Source: Thermoplasmatota archaeon
GTDB lineage: Archaea; Thermoplasmatota; Penumbrarchaeia; JASLWR01
DNA: 54,979 bases
Direction: 5' to 3'
Assembly: GCA_030740765.1 (NCBI GenBank)
Contig: JASLWR010000020.1
Coordinates: 1 to 54,979 of the forward strand
Of this stretch, positions 35,789 to 45,800 are shown piece by piece. The notes under the pieces are model-generated. The model made no database searches. It was not told the DNA's origin and was given only the letters and a program-made list of their open reading frames with translations. Within the stretch, counting starts at the first letter, position 1. The number at the start of each line of letters is the position of its first letter. The translations under genes and the position numbers were made by a program.

Positions 35789-38700
35789 TCACCCGAGCTT
35801 GTTTCCGCACCAGAGGCAGAACATTGCCTTTTCCGGTACGTCCTGGCCGCATTTCGGACATTTTCCCTCTGGAATCAGTTCTTCTTCCTCCTCTTCAAGG
35901 GGTTGCTGGAAATAATCTTTCACGAATACCTCGTTATCGAGAGCGAAGGCCACATATTCCAGACTGCGTTCGATACCGTTCGAAATCTTATCGAACTTGG
36001 AAACGGCCAAAGCCTTCCGTATACTATCCCTTGCGATCTCCCTGACCTTGTCGTAATCCTTGCTGGCCATCGCCTCTTCTACCGTACCAAATATTTCCTC
36101 GGCTTCTGAGATATCCAAACCATTACCACTAAGCTCATCCAGTTTTGTCCTAACGTTGTCCGCCACCGCTGTGGCGGCTCGTAAATCCTTCTTTTGAATT
36201 GCAGTCAATTGGGCTTCTTCAGCAAAATCAAGGCTGTTCTGATATTTCCCTTCCTTGTATGCCTGCATGGCTGACTTGTACTGAACTGTGGGTTCCTTAA
36301 CATCCGCTTTCATGGCCTTTGCAGCTTCAATGACCGTTTTCGCGGCCCTCACGGCCACCTTGGCAATATTCGAGAGCTTGTCTACCTTGAATCTATCCAC
36401 ATTCGCGCCAATGGTTGCACATATATCGATAACCATCTGATACTCCCGGTCTTCGAATGCCTCCGAAGCATCCATCATTGTAGCGTTCATATCACTGACA
36501 TCCATACCATCTCGGAGACCGTCTCTAATTATATCTCCCGCGTATGCCAGCACGTTCGCTGCTTCGATGACCAGAGCAGCATGTTTTGATTTATCGCCCA
36601 TTGCCTTGGCGCTTTTGTTCAGTTCCTCACATTTTTTGAAATTATTCTCCTTAAGGGCCTCGCTTGCCTCTTTAAGTGTTAACCGCGGTCTGGTGACATC
36701 CACCTTGTCAGATATTTCTTCGAGGTATTCTCCAGTTGCTTTCAGCTTTTCAGTCAGCAGGCTATGATAATGCTTGGTATAGCGTTCTTTCAATATTTCC
36801 TTTGCTTCTTTTGTAATGTATTGAGCTTCAGGGAATTTTTTCTTTGTAATCAATGTTTCCACAGGCTGTAGCTTAGCAACAATATCGCTGGCATCCACTC
36901 CGAATTCTTCCAGGTCCTTCAAATATTTATCACATTCTTCCAGAATGATTCCAACGGTACCCTTCTTGAAATCGTCCCTGAACCTGGCTGCGATCACCTT
37001 TGCCTCCTTTGCAAGTTCGAAGGCCGATGTTACATCCTCCTCTTCAACATTCTGTGCAACTTTCGCGAGAACCTCCTCTAATTCCGTCACGTCCTTGCCC
37101 TTCACCTTCAGTTTGTCTGCCAATGCCGAGGCAACCTTCTGGTTCTTTTCCGTCACGTCCTTCATATAGGTGATCCTTGACTCTTTTGTTATCTCTTGGG
37201 CTTCATTGGAATGCTCAATTGCCAGAGGGTACTCCTTCTTCTCGAGCGATGCTTTTGCTTTCGTAAACATTTCCTGAGCTCGGGATACGTTGGCACCCAG
37301 GTTCTTCACCTCTAGAAGGAAATCGTGGGTGGCCAGTAGAGAATCAATGACATAGTGATAGTACAAGCGATCGGCCTGGGAATTTGCTTCACCTACAAGT
37401 GTCTCCACCGAATCGAAATCCTTTACCTTCAATTTTTCAATAGCAGAGTTCAGGAGCTCGTTGGAGCCTGCAAGGTCAACCTTTCCTCCGGTAACTTCCA
37501 CTATCTCGGACAGGAAATCAGCCATTTGCTTAAGCAAATCTTGGCATTTCAACTGGCGGAAGCCTTCCCATAGCTGGTCCGCGGTCTCGGAAGCTCTTTC
37601 GATAAGTTCCAGGGACTCCCGGTATTTGGCCACCTCTATCAAAGCAGCCGCTTCCCCTAAAAGGCTTCTTGCCTCCATTATGTTACACCCCTCTTCCTCC
37701 ATTGTTTCGAGTTTCTTCGCTGCTTCGTCCCTCCGGTCGGTTGCATTATTCTTGAAATCCCCCGTAATCTTGGCGCTAATCGTTTCTCTGATGGCTCTCA
37801 AAGAATTGATAGCATCGTAAAATTTCCCTTCATCTTTCAATGTCGAGGCTGAACCGATGGCCTCCTTTTCGGGCTGTATATCAATGGAGAGATTCTTCGC
37901 CTCACCCATGCTGGTTCGCAGGAACGTAATCTCCTCCTTGATTATCTCTTTCAATTTTGCGTCCAGCAGCTCCTTCAGCGGTATCTTTGCATTCTCGGAG
38001 AATTCACGGGCCTTCACAAACTCTTCGTCCTCGAAAAATCCGAGACTTTCAGTCTGCATTTCTATTACCGCTCCGTGCTCGATCTCCAATCGGACTGCTT
38101 CATTCAGCATTTCCGTTAATTCGGCAGCGGAAACCGAGGCTTTTTCCTTCAGGAATTCCTTCTTCTTCTCAAGAGCCATTTCCATGGCTTTCAGGCCCTG
38201 TTCCTTAGACTTGATAAAATTCTCTCTTTCGAAAGATGTCTTTGCTTTGAATAAAAGCGCCTGGGGACGCAGAACTTCCACTCCGAGTTCCTCGCATTCC
38301 TCGATGACTTCCAGGAAATCCGAGAATATATGTTTTATCTCATTGACCAGTTTATCCCTTTGTCCACCTTCCACCATGAGAATGATCTCTTGGGATGTCT
38401 CCACGGATCGATCATATTCGCTCTTGGCAATGAGTTCCCCGGCTGTTGCAAAGAGAGCTTCTATGGAGGCGGGATCGGGATATTGTTCCTTGAAGGGTTC
38501 GTAGACGCTTTTTGCCTTCTCAAGCTCAGACATTGCGTTCTCTTGGCGTTTTGCATCGATCTTGGAATTAAACTGTGTTTCAATTTCCCGGAATACTACA
38601 ATCGCTTCCTCGAACATATAATCGGTCATTCGTTCAGATGCCTCGTTCAAGAGCGCTTCCTCGCTTTCGATATCAACCTCAAGCTCGATTGCGGATTGCT

Positions 38701-40918
38701 TTAATACGTTAGTCTTTTCAGAGAACGCCCGGGCTTCCTCGAATTTCTCGCTCTGACCTTTTATCTCCTCTTTCATCTCATCGAAAGCGTTCATCTTGTT
38801 CTGGGCATCCTGGAGATTACCCTCCTCAAGAAGCGCTTTTGCATCTTCCAAAATTTTTCGGACCTCTTCCTTGTGAGAATCGGCAAAATAATCTATCTTC
38901 TCAAATCCCGCGTAGAATTGTAATGCCGTGTCGATATCCGTGGCTAGAACTTCACTGAGATATTTTTTATTGATCTCCTCTAAGGTCTCCTTTGTGCCCA
39001 GAAGTGTTTGGCAACCCATGACGAAATCCTGTGATTTGATGGAAAGTATTCCCTGTTTAAATGTATCTTTCGCCGGGCCGAGCTCTACCCCGGCACTGTT
39101 TAGCGTATTATAGAGTTCCTTTGTGGAGCCCAAAAGCTTGCTTGCAAGCCTTCTTGCTTCTACGCTCTTTGCGTTAACGATCAACTCACTCAAGCGTGGT
39201 ATGAATTCCTCCACTTTATCGAAATCATTGGCCACTATGTTCTCGTTGATATTTGCCAGCAGTTCCTCGCCAGAGTCAATCACTATACCGATCTTCTTGA
39301 TGACAGTGATATCCGCTTCCATTTCGTTGGCTTGAAGCGAATATTTTTCGAAAAGGAAAGAGTTTCGCTCGTTCTCGGCTCCCAGGGAAAACTCCCCGAT
39401 AAGTGATTCTATGGATTCGAAATTATTCTCATCCAGCAACTGCTTTATGTTTTCAAGTTGTTCGTGAAGTTCCGCAAATTCCTTTCCAGTCAAGGTTTTG
39501 AGGGAGTCCAATGAACTCCCGGCATCTTCCAGTTGCTGGCTGAATTTTTCCTTTAGTCGTTGGTTTATTTTGGTTGCAAGAGAGGTTTTCAGTTCCATTA
39601 GGTTTTTGTATGCCTCCTTTCTACGCTCTTCTTTTCGAAGTGCCTCCACTGCTTTGAGACCGCTAACCTCTTCTGAGATATCTGCGTCGAGAGAACTTGC
39701 CCTTTCCATTATTGCAGGAAGGGTGGACAGTTCGTTGGTGATGACCTCGGCCAATCTGTTTTTTATTTGAGGGTTCAGTACCGAAGCAGCCTGTTCGGAG
39801 AATTCTTTGACTCCTGTTACGAAATCCTCTATCTTTTCGAATTCTTTTTTCTCAAGATTTGTCTTGTACTTGTTGAAAGGATCTTCCAGTATGCTGACGT
39901 CGATCCCCACATCCCGTGCCTGATTAATCAGGTCCCCGACACCTGACAGCGAAAGTGAAGCATTTTCGAAGAAGAATTTTTCTTCTGCGGTCTCAAGCAT
40001 TTTCTTGACATTATTGGTCAACTGGGCACCTCTGATATATTCCTCAGATTTTATGGCCAGTATGGCTTCCTTGAATATTTCCTTCTCCTCATCGAGTTCC
40101 AGACCGTATCCCTTCACCCTTCCGAAAAGGGTTCTCGTGGTGGTTATCAGGTCTTTCGCGATATTCTTCATCCGTTCTCCTTTTGCCGCCGCAGCCAATG
40201 CCGCCCGGATCATAGAAAGGTTCGTGATCTTCGCTGCCGGTTTGGCTTCGGGTACCACTTCAGGCTCATCCGGTTTTAGGGTTTCGGGGGATTCCGATCC
40301 CGGTGGAGCCTCACTTTCCCCCCCGGGCTCTTGAACGGTTTCAGTTTCAGCTGGTTCGTCCTGTGTCGTGGGTTCTGGCTCAGCCGATGGGGTTTCGCTT
40401 TCTACCGCAGGCTCTTGAATGGTTTCAGTTGGAGCTGGTTCCGCCTGTGTTGCGGATTCCGACTCAGCTGTTGGGATCTCGCTTTCTACCGCAGGCTCTT
40501 GAACGGTTTCAGTTTCAGCTGGTTCGTCCTGCGTTGTGGGTTCCGGCTCAGCTGTTGGGGTCTCGCTTTCTACCGCAGGCTCTTGAACAGCTTCTCTAAC
40601 AATGGTCTCCACTGGCGTTAATTCCGGTGTAATGGAAGGAGCTTCATCTTCCCCATTGGGCACCTCGGCTTCTGTAGTGTTGGTTTCGACCGGCGTTAAC
40701 TCTTCCGTCTCTGAACTCGATGTTTCGTCCGGAAGTTCTTGTGTTGTTTGTGTTATCGGTGTTTCCACCGGTGAGAGCTCAACAGGTTCATCCTGCAGAG
40801 GCTCTTGGACCGGTTCGGTAGTAGGTGCTGTCGGCGGTGGAGCGTTCCCAATTTCTTCGGGTCCGCTCGCCTCTTTTTCATTGAGCCGTTTCGTGTTCTC
40901 CAATTCTTCATCCCCCAT
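35789..40918 (-). CDS. Giant helical-repeat protein with acidic Pro/Glu repeats and a C-terminal zinc ribbon (paralogue 3 of 3)
   Basis: 1709 residues, almost all helical. Residues 1-235 are a disordered Pro/Glu/Thr-rich region including a 28-residue tandem repeat. The rest is a chain of helical hairpins, repeating at very roughly 70-90 residues, with the theme of a Gly-x-Asp/Glu turn, an acidic AxxLF-like helix and an AxExAxExA helix. One module, E-K-x-x-F-K-x-A-x-x-x-I-K-x-x-x-Y-x-x-G-x-Q, appears near 270-300 and 606-640 and is shared with the two genes upstream. The end is a zinc ribbon (CPKCGQDVPEKAMFCLWCGN). There is no signal peptide or membrane helix, so it should be cytoplasmic. It starts three bases after the previous stop with the SD AAGGAGG. 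I know no function; a scaffold or TPR/spectrin-like role is inference. Confidence 0.75.
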   Translation of the reverse strand: MGDEELENTKRLNEKEASGPEEIGNAPPPTAPTTEPVQEPLQDEPVELSPVETPITQTTQELPDETSSSETEELTPVETNTTEAEVPNGEDEAPSITPELTPVETIVREAVQEPAVESETPTAEPEPTTQDEPAETETVQEPAVESEIPTAESESATQAEPAPTETIQEPAVESETPSAEPEPTTQDEPAETETVQEPGGESEAPPGSESPETLKPDEPEVVPEAKPAAKITNLSMIRAALAAAAKGERMKNIAKDLITTTRTLFGRVKGYGLELDEEKEIFKEAILAIKSEEYIRGAQLTNNVKKMLETAEEKFFFENASLSLSGVGDLINQARDVGIDVSILEDPFNKYKTNLEKKEFEKIEDFVTGVKEFSEQAASVLNPQIKNRLAEVITNELSTLPAIMERASSLDADISEEVSGLKAVEALRKEERRKEAYKNLMELKTSLATKINQRLKEKFSQQLEDAGSSLDSLKTLTGKEFAELHEQLENIKQLLDENNFESIESLIGEFSLGAENERNSFLFEKYSLQANEMEADITVIKKIGIVIDSGEELLANINENIVANDFDKVEEFIPRLSELIVNAKSVEARRLASKLLGSTKELYNTLNSAGVELGPAKDTFKQGILSIKSQDFVMGCQTLLGTKETLEEINKKYLSEVLATDIDTALQFYAGFEKIDYFADSHKEEVRKILEDAKALLEEGNLQDAQNKMNAFDEMKEEIKGQSEKFEEARAFSEKTNVLKQSAIELEVDIESEEALLNEASERMTDYMFEEAIVVFREIETQFNSKIDAKRQENAMSELEKAKSVYEPFKEQYPDPASIEALFATAGELIAKSEYDRSVETSQEIILMVEGGQRDKLVNEIKHIFSDFLEVIEECEELGVEVLRPQALLFKAKTSFERENFIKSKEQGLKAMEMALEKKKEFLKEKASVSAAELTEMLNEAVRLEIEHGAVIEMQTESLGFFEDEEFVKAREFSENAKIPLKELLDAKLKEIIKEEITFLRTSMGEAKNLSIDIQPEKEAIGSASTLKDEGKFYDAINSLRAIRETISAKITGDFKNNATDRRDEAAKKLETMEEEGCNIMEARSLLGEAAALIEVAKYRESLELIERASETADQLWEGFRQLKCQDLLKQMADFLSEIVEVTGGKVDLAGSNELLNSAIEKLKVKDFDSVETLVGEANSQADRLYYHYVIDSLLATHDFLLEVKNLGANVSRAQEMFTKAKASLEKKEYPLAIEHSNEAQEITKESRITYMKDVTEKNQKVASALADKLKVKGKDVTELEEVLAKVAQNVEEEDVTSAFELAKEAKVIAARFRDDFKKGTVGIILEECDKYLKDLEEFGVDASDIVAKLQPVETLITKKKFPEAQYITKEAKEILKERYTKHYHSLLTEKLKATGEYLEEISDKVDVTRPRLTLKEASEALKENNFKKCEELNKSAKAMGDKSKHAALVIEAANVLAYAGDIIRDGLRDGMDVSDMNATMMDASEAFEDREYQMVIDICATIGANVDRFKVDKLSNIAKVAVRAAKTVIEAAKAMKADVKEPTVQYKSAMQAYKEGKYQNSLDFAEEAQLTAIQKKDLRAATAVADNVRTKLDELSGNGLDISEAEEIFGTVEEAMASKDYDKVREIARDSIRKALAVSKFDKISNGIERSLEYVAFALDNEVFVKDYFQQPLEEEEEELIPEGKCPKCGQDVPEKAMFCLWCGNKLG
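40337..40588 (-). repeat. 84-bp tandem repeat, three copies, in the giant helical protein gene
   Basis: Three in-frame 84-bp units encode 28 residues each, starting VQEPAVESETPTAEPEP, VQEPAVESEIPTAESES and IQEPAVESETPSAEPEP, plus a partial fourth. Bases are highly similar, so copies are recent and the number may vary. The repeat makes a disordered Pro/Glu-rich linker. Confidence 0.85.
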
Positions 40919-40921
40919 GAT

Positions 40922-42856
40922 TTATTCCTCCTTTTTCTTGAGTTCTTCCAGATTTGCCACCAGGTCACTTGGAAGATCGATTCCAAGGGCTTTCATCTCG
41001 GTCATCATTTCTTCCAATTGCATGATCTCCGTTCGGTACTGATCCCTGCGGTAATCGTTCAAATGTTCCTCTTTCGATTTCGCAAAACTTTCGAGTATTT
41101 CATCCAGAGCCTCGTAGTCCTTTGATTCCAGCGCGGTAATTCCGGAATCGATGTATTCAGCCAGATCCGGGTACTCCTTTTCCGTTTTGGCAGAAACTTC
41201 GGAGACCTCTTCCCTGGCTTTCTCGATCTTTTCCATGTACATCTCCTTGCGCCGCAAAGATATCTTTATGTCCACCGACTGTTTCAGGTCCTCGACATCG
41301 TTTATAACTTTTCGATATTTACCTTCTTTATTCAATAATTCGATCTTCAGGAATTCTTCAATCTCTTCGGTTATATCCGCTCCTATTGCCTTCGCCTCAT
41401 CCATTTCCTTCTGTATGGTGGGGAACTTCAATGCGATTATGTCCTGGAGTTTACCGTATATCGTTTCGGTCAGCTTTCCCATTGCTTCCGTGGCCGTATT
41501 GTTGGCTTTCTCCATTTCGCCACCACTCTGGAGTTCACTAACGATCCCAAAGACTTTATTGAATTTGGAAATCTCGATATCAAGGTCGGCGGCTTCCCTC
41601 ATAAGTTCACTGCCCTCTTCGAGAAGGGATTTGACGTTCTTCACGTAAAAATCCCCCCGGGCGTCCTTGACAGCTTTTTCAGCTTCAGTAGCTAGACGGT
41701 AGGCATCGGCGTATTCGTTTTTCTCAAAGACGTATTTTGCCTTATAGAGATATGCCTCGGATTTTAGAGTGTAGGCACCCATTTCCTCATTCTCGATCAA
41801 TGATTTTTCGATGTTCATCAGGAGATTGCTGAGTTCCTTAATCTGCTTGTTACCCCTTGCTTCTTCTATTATTCGGATAATGTCGCAGGATATCTCGTAG
41901 GAGTTATTGTATTCACCGGCCTCGAATTCGGATTTTGCATTCTCCAACCTTGCACCAATGTCGGAAAGATCGATATTATCTTGATTCGCTTCCATCAGTG
42001 CGGTTCCTTTTTCGATCCCGGTTCGGGCGTCTTCTATCATCTTTTGCTCAATTTTATCCTCAATGTTTTTCCCGGTTTCTTCCAGCAGGGAAAGAGCTTC
42101 CTCAACCATTCGGTCTTCCAATAAATTGTCTGACTTTCCCAGCTTTTCCAGTTCATCGGAGATGTCAATGGAGCCATCATTTGCTGTTTTTACCAGGTCG
42201 TTTACCTTTTCACGGAAAACAATGAAATCCTCTTTCTTTTGTAGGTTAAGCTTTATCGCAGTCTCTTTTACAGTGTATTCGTTGAGTTTCATTATGGCCT
42301 TCTTGAATTCGTGGCCAGCATAGAGCGATTCTATATAGTTTAATTCTTCGGCCATCTCCGATTTTTTCTCTCCGGTAAATATATTACAAACTTGAATATT
42401 ACTGAGAAAATTCCTGGGTCGGGAAAGTGATTTGTTAATGTAATCCCTCTGAGACTTCTCCAGCATCGTCTTTGTCTTTAGGGTCAGCTGGCAGCCTTTT
42501 ATGTATTTTTTGTTCTTAATTGCGATGACTGCCTGTTTGAAGGTCTCCCTTTCCTTTGGAAGCTCCAATCCAAAATCTTTCAAACGCGTGAAAATGGATT
42601 TTGTGGTGTTGATCATCTCTCTCGCAACGGTTTTCATCTGGTCTCCTTTTGCCGCTTCAGCCAGAGCGCTCTTGATCCTTGAGATTCCATTCTCAGCGTT
42701 TTTAAATTCTTGTTCGGGATTTTTTTCTGTTACGGGCTCAGGCCCCCCGTCGGCCCCAGCTTCGCTTGGAGACTCTTTATCTGTATCCATGGGGGGTGCT
42801 AAAACCTCATTCGTGGGATCCGTTACGGGTGGTGATTTCACTTCTTCATCATCCAT
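40922..42856 (-). CDS. Helical-repeat protein (paralogue 2 of 3)
   Basis: 644 residues, helical throughout, no signal peptide, no membrane helix and no zinc ribbon. A short acidic Pro-rich N-terminus (about 50 residues) is followed by the shared module near 73-132 (AREMINTTKSIFTRLKDFGL, then ETFKQAVIAIKNKKYIKGCQ) and by helical repeats such as EMGAYTLKSEAYLYKAKYVF. The C-terminus QLEEMMTEMKALGIDLPSDL is nearly the same as that of paralogue 1 (QLETIITEMNNLGLEVPTEI). The start follows paralogue 1's stop by three bases with the SD GAGGC. Translation is therefore likely coupled across all three genes. It looks like a shortened member of the same family. Confidence 0.75.
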   Translation of the reverse strand: MDDEEVKSPPVTDPTNEVLAPPMDTDKESPSEAGADGGPEPVTEKNPEQEFKNAENGISRIKSALAEAAKGDQMKTVAREMINTTKSIFTRLKDFGLELPKERETFKQAVIAIKNKKYIKGCQLTLKTKTMLEKSQRDYINKSLSRPRNFLSNIQVCNIFTGEKKSEMAEELNYIESLYAGHEFKKAIMKLNEYTVKETAIKLNLQKKEDFIVFREKVNDLVKTANDGSIDISDELEKLGKSDNLLEDRMVEEALSLLEETGKNIEDKIEQKMIEDARTGIEKGTALMEANQDNIDLSDIGARLENAKSEFEAGEYNNSYEISCDIIRIIEEARGNKQIKELSNLLMNIEKSLIENEEMGAYTLKSEAYLYKAKYVFEKNEYADAYRLATEAEKAVKDARGDFYVKNVKSLLEEGSELMREAADLDIEISKFNKVFGIVSELQSGGEMEKANNTATEAMGKLTETIYGKLQDIIALKFPTIQKEMDEAKAIGADITEEIEEFLKIELLNKEGKYRKVINDVEDLKQSVDIKISLRRKEMYMEKIEKAREEVSEVSAKTEKEYPDLAEYIDSGITALESKDYEALDEILESFAKSKEEHLNDYRRDQYRTEIMQLEEMMTEMKALGIDLPSDLVANLEELKKKEE

Positions 42857-42859
42857 GAT

Positions 42860-45800
42860 CTAAGCCTCTTTTTGTTTCAAAGCCTCTAAATTACTCAATA
42901 TCTCCGTAGGTACCTCTAGTCCGAGGTTATTCATCTCCGTGATTATCGTTTCAAGTTGGTTGATCTCCTCTTGATATTTTTCCTCCTGGTGCCGACGGTA
43001 TGCTTCGTCCTTTTCCTTGAGGAAATTATCGAGTGTGGATTCTACGGCCTCAAAATCTTCAGTGTTCAAAGCCTCAGCGGCTGAGTCGATGAGCCCTACG
43101 AGGTCCGATTGCTCCTTGCCGGTTTCCTCCTGTAGGGTAGCCAATTCTTTCCTGGCTTCTTCGATTTTTGATGAACAATTCTCTTTCTTATAGTTAGTTA
43201 TCCTCTCGATAACCTTTTCTTTAATTCCTTTCATCTCTTCTTTTGCTTCGGGGAATTTCTCATCCGCCATCAAACCCTCGATCCTTCCGAATAATTCCTT
43301 GTATTCGGTAACATCAACCTCCATACCCTCCGCCTCTTCAATTGTTTTTCGTAATGCTTCGGATTCGGCATTGACAATGTCCGGTATCCTTGAATGGATA
43401 ATATCGCGTATCTTCTTTCTGGCCTCGAAGGCCAGAGTATTACCCTCCTCAAACTCGTTATTATTGAAATGGGCTTCAGATTTGGATACCATGTTCTCGA
43501 TTTCCGATGTGTCTATATCACACGCCCTTGCCTCAATTAAAAGATCCCTTGCTTCGGAGAGGAAAGGTGAAGTGTTGGAACCATAATAATCTTTCCGAGC
43601 TTGCATGGCAATGCTCTCAGCCTCGGTGGCCAGTTCCAGAATCTCGTCGTATCTTTCTTCATTAAAAAGGTACATCGCCTTGTACAATATAGCTTCGGAT
43701 CGGAATACCTCTGCCCCCATATTGGAGTTTTCATTCACAATATCGTGGATATTGTCCAGCAATCCTTTAAGATATTCAGGTTTGGCCTTGATAAGTAACT
43801 CCTTGATCTCAGCAGTCATCTGGCAACCTTTCACGTACTCTTCCCCTTTAATAAGTAGAACCGCCTGTTTGAACATTTCTTTTTCATTGTCCAGAGAAAT
43901 GTCCAAATCTTTGTACTGTCCAAGAAGCTGCTTTGCTTCACCTACCAAAACTCTTGCTCTTTCTCGTGCTTTAACAGACCTTGCCTCTTTCAGTAAAGAG
44001 CTAAGGGAATTGAACGCCTCCTCGAAGCTAGTAAAATCGTATCTTGAAAGTGAGTCGGCAGCCAGAGCCAGGTGATCGTCTGCTCCATTGAGATCGATGT
44101 CAATTTCTCTCAAGGACGCAATTTCCCCTTTCTTCTCCGAGAGCCGCTCGGAGAGTTCTTCTGCCTTTAGGACGTTCAATCTTTTTTCGTTTTTTCGCTT
44201 ATATTCTTCTAGGGACGCCTCACCGGAAAGAATATCATTATAATCGAGAGCTTTTACTGCCATCTCAAGATAGAATTTCAGCTCATTATGGAGCTCATCT
44301 TTTTCAATATTTTCTAGTATTTGTTCCGCCGCTTCGATTTCCTTGATTTTTATTTCCTTCCTTCTCTCAAGTACTTTTTCTTCAAGTCTCCTGTGAGTTT
44401 CCTTTATGCCTTTCAATGCTTCTCTGAAATTTCCCTCGGCCTTTAGATCGTTATTGGATGATATTGTGTTTGTTTCCACGGAGAAGTCGATACCGAGTTC
44501 TTTGGCCTGTTCAGCCGTTTTCTCGAATGCTGGCATTTCCATCTCGATGGTTTTAATCAGCTCACCATTGACCATTTCTTCCAGTGCGGATCTAGCTTCT
44601 GCGGCAAAGCCGGAAGCTTCTTCGAACCGGTCTTCTTCCACTAGGGCTCGGCTCCTTTCAACGGTCTCGTTAATGGAGGAAACATTCAAACCGAGTTCCT
44701 CGGCCTCGACTATCAACAAGTTCAATTCGGTCATGGTACTGTTAGACAGATCACTGAAGTAGTTCTTTTCCGTATCCAGAAGCTTTAGTTCCGTTCCGAG
44801 AACCAATCGACATCCCGCGAGATACTTCTGCGCCTTTATTGCCCGGATTCCATCCTTGAACATTGATTTTTCCTCTTCCAGATCAAGGGGCAGTCCTCCA
44901 AGTTTTGTTAACTTACCCTTTGTCCTAGTGATAAGTTCCTTGGCCAAAACCTTTGCTTCACCAGCCTCGGTATGGTTTACAATCTCCAAAAATTTTTCAG
45001 ACATTTCCGAGAACCCGGCAGTGTCCCCAGCATCACCCAACCCTTTCAGGCTGCTTATATGTTTGGTTGTTTCATCCGTAGCTAGTCCAAGTTCACCCAT
45101 GGATGAATTTATTCCTTCAAAATGTTCGATTCGACCACCGAACATCAGGTCACGTGCTTCTTTTATTAATCCCTTTGAGGATTCAACATTTCTATTTTCA
45201 AAAGCATGTTTGGCGCGGTACAGAAGAGATTCTTCGACTGTCACCTCGATTCCCAGACCTTTGTTTCCATCGATAAGTTTTTGTGAATTATCGAACAGCT
45301 CTGCCATAACGGCAGAAATATTTTTTTCCTTGAAGAAATCGATATCCCTGATGATCTTATCTGATAGTTCAATACTCTCTACATGATCGCCTTTATCGAT
45401 TAGTTCCTTTGCTTTTGTGATCTCTTCCTTGACCCTTTCCGGATCGTCAATAATTTCCTTGTTGGCCTTTAATCCATTAACGGCAGTCTCGAATCTCGAA
45501 GAAGCGATCTCGTAGTACTTTTTATCGATCTTTACTCTAAGGCTTGTGATAATATTATCCAGAGGAGCGATGGCATCACCGAATCTTGAACCTTCGATCA
45601 GCTCCTCGGCCTGAGAAACTTGTGTTTCTTCTTCTGAAATATCGATATCCAGTTCTTTGGATGTAGCCTTAAGCTCTTCTACTTGTTCCTTTTGTTCCGA
45701 GGTCCTGTTATGATTATCGATCTTTTTCTTCATTTCGGATTCTATTTCTACCAGAGATGGCAATTTTATAGAAGCCTCCAGAAATTGTTCATTTCCGAAA

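Noticed and set aside
40303-41125. Long open frames on the plus strand opposite the giant helical-repeat genes
   Set aside because: They are antisense shadows of repetitive Glu/Lys/Pro codons: no SD, low-complexity Ser/Phe/Leu products, and the minus-strand frames carry paralogy and a zinc ribbon.
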